Source: a virus. From it: 35,463 bases of DNA. The notes beneath the pieces are model-generated. The model saw nothing but the letters and a program-made list of their open reading frames with translations. It ran no database searches and was not told where the DNA came from. Shown here in pieces: positions 24,010 through 33,000 of this stretch. The stretch spans positions 1 to 35,463 of the IMG/VR virus record IMGVR_UViG_3300023435_000062. One strand, given 5' to 3'. Numbering within the stretch: the first letter of the stretch is position 1; the number at the start of each line of letters is the position of its first letter. Made by a program: the position numbers and the translations under genes.

Positions 24010-27000
24010 ATGCCTATACCATCGAAAGAAGAAATACAGGAGCTAGGACAGCTTATAAGAGGTAAACCCGGAAGGGCAACCCCTACTCAAAAAACTGGCA
24101 TAACACCGCCTGACCTCAAAATTCTTGAGGGCGTCCACCAGGAACGGTTGAAAAGGGATCGGAAAGAAGCCGTTGGGGAAAGATCTGCATTGGGCGAAAT
24201 AGCATTGGGTGTGCCGAGAGGCGTTGTTGGCGCTACTGAATTAACGGCGAAAGCTGGTAGGGCAGTAGAAGGCGCATTAATCCCTGGTACTGAAAGAGGT
24301 CCAATAGCAAACCGACTATTAACTCCTTTTCTTGAGGCGGTTGAAGAAAAAAGAAAAGTAAGCCCCTGGATGCAGACAGCACCAAGATACGAGGAAGGAA
24401 TTGTCGGGACCATATCACAGGGGACGGAGCAGGCCGTTCAGTCTATTATAGCCGGTATCCCAGGCGGTGTTGCCGGCAGAGCTTTAGGTGCAGGGATAGG
24501 CGCTTCTCTGGGGTCCGTCACATTGCCTGGCGTTGGCACCGTGACCGGCGCTACACTAGGTATGATCGGCGGTTATGCTTTAAGTGGCGGTACTATCTTT
24601 GGCCTGGCTCAATATGATGATGTGATAAGCAGAGCTGATGAAAAAAGAATACCTAGAGAGATAAGCCAGCCGGTAGCTATCAGATCGGCAATCTACGAAG
24701 GCGGCTTCGAGTTTATATCGGACCTCCTTGAAATGGGATTTATGAAAGTGGGAAAACCCCTTACCGCGCCAGCTCAACAAACAGTTAAAAAGGGGATAGG
24801 AGAATTATTCAAGGTAGGATGGAAAGGGTATCTAGCGAGGCTAGGCGGGGTTATCGGTGCGGAAGTGCCTACAGAAATGGCTACTGCTGCCCTGCAAGCT
24901 GAAGAAGAAAGGAAGATCGGGCTTGGCGAAACTAAAATGTGGGACGCAGCAAAACAGGCGTTTGGGCCTTCTCTTGTTGCCTCTGTTATTTTTGGCGGTA
25001 CATTCGGCACGATTAATAAACTTCAGAGAACGAATGTAAGGAGAAAACTAGAAAATCCGGATGCGCCAAAAGAGGATCGTAAAAAGGCAGCCCTTGAAGT
25101 CGAGCAGATCCTAAAAGAATTTGATCCGGAGATAGCCCAGGTATGGGGGCATAATGCCTTCGTAGCCATTGAAAACGGGGAGGCCATAAAAGCGGAAACC
25201 CCGATTGAAGAAGTTGGGGGATTTGCGCCAACCGCGCCAGCCGAAGAAGTGATCGAGGAAGCGCCTACCGTAACTCCACCCGAAGCGGAGTTAGCCACTA
25301 CAGAGGAAGATATTGAAAGGATCTATACCCCGGAGCAGCTCGCAGAGCTGGAAAAGGGAGCAGACAAAGGAATACAGGATCACCTAAATGCCCTCAACAA
25401 AAGAATTGCAAACCTTGAAAGCATGAAAAAGAGATCACCGAAACAAGAGGCCAATTTAAAGGCATATCAGGAAGAACGAAAAACCATCATGGAGGAACAG
25501 GGCTATGATAAGGAAGGTGAAGGGAGGCTACCAGGTGCAATCCGAGAAGGGGAAGAACCTGGGAGGCCCCTACAAGACCGAGAAGGCAGCAAAAAAGAGA
25601 TTAAAGCAGGTGGAATTTTTCAAACATCGGAAGGGGAAGAAATAGAAGTACCTGGCATCGAGTTTAGGGATGATATGACACCGGCTGATCTTGACGATCA
25701 ATGGGGCAAGATGGTTACAATTCAGGATCAGCTCACCGAGAAGAATGAACCCCGATTAAAGGAGATCGAGAAGGAACTTGCAGCCCTTAAAGGCAAACGG
25801 GAGAAACCGGATCAGGAGAAGCGGAAAGCATTAAGAGAAGAAGCGCAGAAACTAAAAGATGAACCGGCTGCTTTTATGGCTGGCGCTGAAAACAGTTTTA
25901 TCAATGCACAGGAAGATTTCAATGATCGGGTGATTGCAAAAGCGAAGGAGAGAGGGGTAGAGGATGAAGAAACCCAGGGAGAAATTGCCGAGCTTGCCGG
26001 GAGGATGCTGACGGAAAGACAGTACACCGAGCAGACCTGGAACTGGCCTATAAGCAAGGTAATTGATGAAGCGATTAGTGAATATGTAGAGCAAGAAGAA
26101 GCGGTGCCGGCAGCGCCGGAGAAGCCAGCCAAGGAAGCTGAAAAGGTAGGAAAAGAGCAAACAGAACAAGAAAAGCTACAAGCGATAGAGGAGTTCTTTG
26201 GTGGAGAAGAAAAGAAACCAAGAGAGAAGAAAGTAGGCGACAAGCTGAAAGTTGCGAATAAAGATGCCGTTGTGAAAAGGGTGCAGAAAATAGACGGGGT
26301 AGAATATGAGCTATATGGTGCGGGAGAGGGCGGTATCATTCGGATATTCGATACAGATGCGAATGAAGTAGTACAGGCAAAAACATTCCCGAAATTTGGA
26401 GATGCCGAAAAAGCCTATCTTGAGGCCGTTAAGACATTACGGAAGCCAGCCAAACCAACCAAAACCGGGAAACCCTACAAATCAAAGCCCGGAGATACCC
26501 CACAAGGAATTGTTAAGGCATTGGGCGGTATTTATATAGAAGAAGGGGGAGAGGCTGACTTTGCAAAAGTCAAGGAAGGTGGCGGTACGAACATAGGCAT
26601 AGTGAGTAAAGAAGGGCTACCCTTTGATATGTTAAGGGAGCGTTTCGTAGAAGAAGGGATAATTAACTCCGATACCACCTTATCTGATTTCAAGGTGTGG
26701 TTGAAAGACAACTGGACTAAACCTGTTACGGAGAAAGGTATTGAAAAAGCAGCAGAGGAAGAACATGCAAAAGAGATGGAAAGGCCGGAAGAAAAAGGTC
26801 TTGAGGAAAAAGTAATAGCGGATCTGGACCTTGAGGAAGGTGATGTTGTCTATACTGCCGGTGATATTTACAAGGTTAAGAAGGTTGCCGAAGGAGAAGT
26901 AACCCTAGAAGATGATTTCACCATTACCAAAGATGAATTTGACAAGATCACTCTTGAGAAGCCGGTTGTCAGGGCGAAAGACATTGGGAAGCTGCCTACA

Positions 27001-30000
27001 GAAGTAAAGAAGCAGTTGCATATCACAAAGAAGCCAGCCGAAGAAGTAACCGAGAAGAACTATCAAGATTATTGGGATAGTAAATTAAAATTGGGTCGCA
27101 AGGTAGAATTGGCAAAAGACGCTGGATGGATTACCAGGAGTGGCCAATTATCAAAATTGGGAGAAAAAATATCATCATCAAGATGGGAGGAGCTTTCTCC
27201 TGCAGCACAAAATGTATTAAAGCCAAGGATTGATAATTTATATAAGCCCGGAGCCAAAACCAATCCGGTATCCGAGTGGGTAGTTGAGCAGATAGGCAAA
27301 AAGAGGCTTTTCGTTGCCAAAGATCTATTCGACCAGGCCGACAAACATTTTGGTGGCACACAGGCCCAGGGGAAATATGTTGCGAAAGATGCCTATGATC
27401 TGATGGAATTGGGCGTTAATCAATACCTGGATCAAGTCGATCTAACCTCTAATCCTACTGCCGATATAAAACAAGCGAAACAGATCGTTGTTGCATTAAA
27501 GCAGCTCGTCAACAAACTCCCTACCCAAACTAAGAGGACCGAGGAATCAGACGAGTTTCAGCAATTCTCCACCCCCCCTCACCTGGCCTTTGTGGTTAAT
27601 TGGGCTGCCAACCTCAATAAAGATGATGTGGTCCTTGAACCATCCGCAGGGATCGGGGGGATCGCAGTATTCGCTAAACAAGCCGATGTATCAAAGGTAA
27701 TCGTAAACGAGCTTTCTAAAAAAAGGCTGGACCTTCTTCAGCAACTTGATTTCGATGAATACTACAACTTAAACGCAGAGCAGATTGATAACACCCTTCC
27801 CGATACCGTAAAGCCAACGGTAGTCGTAATGAATCCCCCCTTTAGCTCTACCGCCGGTAGGATGGAGGGGAAAAGAGATACTAAATTCGCTACCAGGCAT
27901 ATTGAGCAGGCTATGGCAAGATTGGAACCTGGGGGAAGGCTGGTTACCATTGTTGGCAAGGGAATGGGCCTTAATTCACCGGTCTTCAGGGAATGGTGGG
28001 ATAAGAAAGATTACAATGTAAGAGCCAACATCAGGATAAGTGGCCGGGAATATAAGAAGTACGGCAATACCTTTGACAACAGGATAATAGTTATTGACAA
28101 AACAAGTAAAAAAGCAGATAATATAATAACAGGCAAAGTCGAAAAGGTTGAAGATTTATTGCCTTTATTGGAGGGAATAAGAAATGACCGAGCCTATCCC
28201 GCAAAACAACTCACCACTCAACCAACTGGCGAAAAAACACCTACTGAAAGTGGACAAGGAGTACAGCGACCGGCATCTGTACCATCTCCAACTGGCGTTG
28301 TGGGCATTGGACAAGGGGGAGGTGGAACTGAAGGACAAAAGGCCCCTGCTGGTGAACGTGGAGGAACTGCTACTCCAGTGGAAACCGGAGAACGCCCACA
28401 AGTTCCTACTTCTAAACCAATCGGAGGACAACCTGGAACCCCAACTGGTGAACGAGAAGGCAAGCCCCCAGGAGTTAGCCCTGGGCATACTCCAAGTGCT
28501 GGACAGCAAGCTAGTGGAAAGCCAGACGAACTATCCAAGCGCAAGCGACCTACCCTAAAACCCAAGAAATTTACCGATTCAGTTTTCGAGGATTTTGAAC
28601 CGGAACAAGCTCGAATAGAAGGCTCGAAACCTCACCCTACCCCATTAGTCCAATCGGCAGCCATGGCTGCGGTTGAGCCTCCAGGAACAGACTACATCCC
28701 CAACCTACCAAAAGAACCCATCAAGTCAGGCGCTTTAAGCAGCGCGCAGCTAGATCCTATTATCGGCGCTGGTCAGGCCCATTCCGAAATATTGCCGAAT
28801 GGAGAAAGAAGGGGTTATTTCATCGGTGATGGCGCAGGAGTGGGAAAGGGCCGAGAAATTGCCGGTATCCTTTGGGATAATTGGAACAGAGGCAGGAAAA
28901 AGGCTGTATGGGTTTCTGCGAAATGGACACTTTTTGAAGATGCCAAGAGAGATGTAGAGGACATTGGATGGGATAAAACCCTTCTTTTCAAACAAGGGCA
29001 TGGGAATTATAAAATATCAGATGAATTTAAAGAAGAAGAAGGGATTGCCTTTACTACCTACAATACTTTAGTGAAGGAAAAAGGCGAAGAAGAAACCGAG
29101 GTATCCCGATTAGAGCAGATCAGAAAATGGTTTGGTGAAGATTTTGACGGAGCAATCGTCTTTGACGAATCGCACAAAATGGGAAATGCCCTGGAAGTAA
29201 AAGGAAAGATGGGAATCTCAAAACCCTCCCAAACTGCACTAAAGGGTATCGACTTTCAAAGGGCGTTTCCTAACGCCAGACTTCTCTATGTATCAGCCAC
29301 AGGCGCAACGGAAGTATTGAATCTTGCGTATGCTGAACGCCTGGGGTTGTGGGGAGAGGGGACGGCATTCGGGAAGAAAACCTCTTTTGTCAATCAAATA
29401 GCGAGTGCCGGTCTTGCAGCCATGGAGCTTGTGGCCAGGGACCTAAAGGCATTCGGCAGTTATGTTTCCCGATCACTTTCTTTTGATGGAGTTGAATACC
29501 AAAGAGTTGAACACAAATTAAACGAAAAGCAGAAAAAAGAATGGGATATAGTTGTAGACGCATGGCAAATGGTACTTGACAATATTGAAGATGCCCTGGG
29601 CGTAACCTCACAGGATTCAAACTCGAAAAGCAAAAGATCTATTAATTCTCGTTTTTGGAATGAACACCAGAGATTTTTCAACCAGGTCCTCACTACCATG
29701 CAGATGCCTTCGGCCCTGGAACATGCCAAAAAGGAAATAGAAAAGGGAAATGCGGTTATCTTCCAGCTCGTTAATACCAATGAGGCCCAACAGCAGAGAT
29801 CATTTGCAAAAATGCAGGAAGGTGATGAGATAGAAGATCTCGACATGACCCCGAAGGAAAGGCTTATTGACTTTGTTGAAAATGGCTTTCCTACTCAACA
29901 ATACGAAGAATTCACAGATCCAGATGGGAATACTCGCTCAAGGCCATTGTTTAATGCGGATGGCAGCAAGATGGTTAACAAGGAAGCCATGCGCTTGAAA

Positions 30001-33000
30001 GAGCAACTCTTAAACCAACTTTCCGGGCTAAAGGGGTTAGCAGGTCCCCTTGATGCTCTTATTGATTTTTTTGGCGCAGACAAGATTGCTGAAGTAACAG
30101 GGAGGGGCCGAAGGGTTGTAGTAGATCCCAACACAAAGAAAAAGATAATACAGAAAAGATCACCGAGTTCAATAAAAGCAGAAGTTGATGATTTCCTTGA
30201 CGATAAACTACAAGCCCTAGCGTTTTCCGATGCTGGTGGAACAGGGGTAAGCTATCACGCTGACAGGCGATATAAAAACCAGAGAAAGAGAATCCACTAT
30301 GTTCTTCAAGCTGGTTGGAGAGCTGATAACGCAGTTCAGGGAATGGGGAGATCTCATAGGTCAAATGAGGCCCAACCGCCCGAATATGTGCTAGTGCATA
30401 CCGACCTTCAGGGTCAAAAGAGATTTATCTCGACCATTGCCCGAAGGCTGGATCAGCTTGGCGCATTAACAAAGGGGCAAAGACAGGCCGGTAGTCAGGG
30501 AATCTTTAAGGCAGCCGACAACCTGGAAAGCTCTCATGCCAGGGATGCCCTACGAGTATTTTTAAGAGACATTGTAAGTGGAAAAATCCCCGAAATTTCC
30601 GTTGAAGAATTTGAAAAACAGACGAGGTTAGAAATAGTTGACGAGCATGGGAACATACTCTCAAATCTTCCAGAAATGAATCGGTTTTTAAACCGGCTAC
30701 TTAACCTCAAAGTTGATTTTATGGATAAGGTCTTTGATGCTTTTGAGCAAAGGCTACAAGACAATGTAAGGGCGCATGAGGAAGCAGGTACCCTTGATGT
30801 AGGCATCGAGAATCTTACGGGTCAGAGCGTTGATAAAGCAAGTGAGCAAGTAGTATATACGGATGAAAGAACAGGCGCAGAAACGAAATATGTTGAGCTA
30901 GACGTTGTTAAGCCAGCAGAGAGATTAACCTTTGAAGATGCCAAAAGTCATTTTAGGGGTGGGAAGGGATTTTACCAAAACAAGCAAAGTGGAATGGTAT
31001 GGGTATCTTCAAAAGAGCGAGATCATACTGACCTTACTTCGGGTGTTGCAAGAAGGGTCTTTCATCTTGTTAATGCCGGTAGCCATAGACAAAGAGTATA
31101 CACATCCACCCTTGAAGATAGCGATAAGTGGGAACATCTGACTCCTGAAGAAGCAGCGGGGATTTGGGATAAGGCATATAGTGAGATGCCAGCTACCAGG
31201 ACCGAGCGACACAATCTTGTTACCGGTGCGATACTTCCCGTGTGGGATCGGCTCCCGACCAAACATACCAGGGTATTAAGAACACAAACATCGGAAGGAG
31301 AGCTTCTTTTAGGCCGAGTTGTTCACCCCAATGAAGTACAGGAAACCTTAAAGAAACTAGGGGCAACTGCAACCGGAGTAGAATTAAAACCATCGGAAGC
31401 CTTTGATAAAATTTACAATGAACGGTATCAGGCAGAGCTTTCAAATGATTGGAAAATCGTCAATCGCAGGGTAGCCGGGGAATCGAGAATAGAGATTATT
31501 GGCCCCGATTGGGAACACACAGAAGAATTAAGAAAACATGGAGTATTTACAGAGCGCATAAATTATAATCTTCGTTACTTTATCCCGGTAGGCGATCAAG
31601 GCATTAAAACCTTTGAAGCAATCATCAAGAATCGGCCCATCATCCAAATAACCCCGCCATCTTCTGCCCGGTTTGCCAGGGCAGCTAAAGAGGCTACCGG
31701 AATTCCTGTTGAGGAAATAAATAATACAATCAACCCCATCTTAAAAAACCTCAAAGGATTAACCCCTGGGGTTAATGTGGTAAATTCAATCTCCGAACTG
31801 TCTTCAGAGCTGCAAAAGGAGGCAAAGAAGGTAGAAGGCGCAGGGGTAAAGGCTGTATTCGACAAGGAAACCAACGAAATAACGCTTGTTGCCGAAGGAT
31901 TTTCAAGTGTTGATGAGGCCAAGGAAGCACTTTTCCATGAGCTGTACGGCCATTTTGGCGCAAGGAGGCTTTTTGGCAAGGCTTTTGATCCTTTCCTGGT
32001 ACAAGTCTATAATTCCTATGGGCCTAAAAAGTTAAAGGACATCGCAGATCTCTATGGACTTGATTTCAGCAAAAAGGAAGATCGGCTTACCGCAGCCGAA
32101 GAAAAGCTGGCACAGATGGCCGCGAAAAATGAAAAGCCTGGCCTTTTAAGAAGGATATATGCCTATATCAAAAACTGGTTGCGAAAGATGGGGTTTAACT
32201 TCAAGATTACCGATGATGATCTCAAGATAATTGTTTGCGCAACAAAAAGGGCTATAGAGGAAGGATATGACATCGGAGAATTAAGGGGTGCTGCAACAAA
32301 GTTTGCCAGGGAAAGAGAGCCGGTAGCGGTGAAGGCCGAAAAAGTCCTCAAACAATTCCCCGTAAAATATGAAGGGATACAGAAAGGCTTTATGGGGCAG
32401 GAAGATGTAGTTGCCTTTAAGGACAGGAAGAAAAAGCTGCACTTTATACCGGTATCAGAGTTTAGCGAGGAAGCAGTCAGGAAGAAATTAGGGATTAAAG
32501 AGCCTTCAAAACAAATGGGTTTTAAGTTTGCCAAAGAGAAAGAGGTATCTCCCACTAAAGAGCCGATGGCAGCGCTACCCACTCAAGTAAGGCCGAGGAT
32601 CGAGGCAGCGAGAGGGATACCTAAAACACCTATATTGGAGAGAGCAGAAAGACTAGGAGAGAAGATAAAGGCATCTACAACTCGTCATTTTGCAGATCTC
32701 GATCCGAAACTTCACGCATATGCTATAAACCAGTTGAGAAGGTTTCAGGAGATCGGGGAAGCGACAAAAGAATCGGCCCTTAATTTTCTAAAAGATACCC
32801 TGTCTGATTTAACCCCGGCTGAATATGATGCGTTCTCTATGAATCTACTTTTGTCCGATATGCTGCATGATATTGATGCTATCTCCGATCCGGAAACCGG
32901 CAAACGGTTACTAGATCCGGCTGACGGACTTCCCTTTGAATTTAAAGACAGGGCAGAAGTAGTCAGCACGTTGAATAAGTTTAAGAAGATGGCAGAAGAA

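Noticed and set aside
28165-28565. Two minus-strand frames over the methylase-helicase linker
   Set aside because: Their products are strongly biased (Ser-rich or Gly/Pro-rich) and no convincing start site was seen. They reflect the stop-poor composition of the linker.
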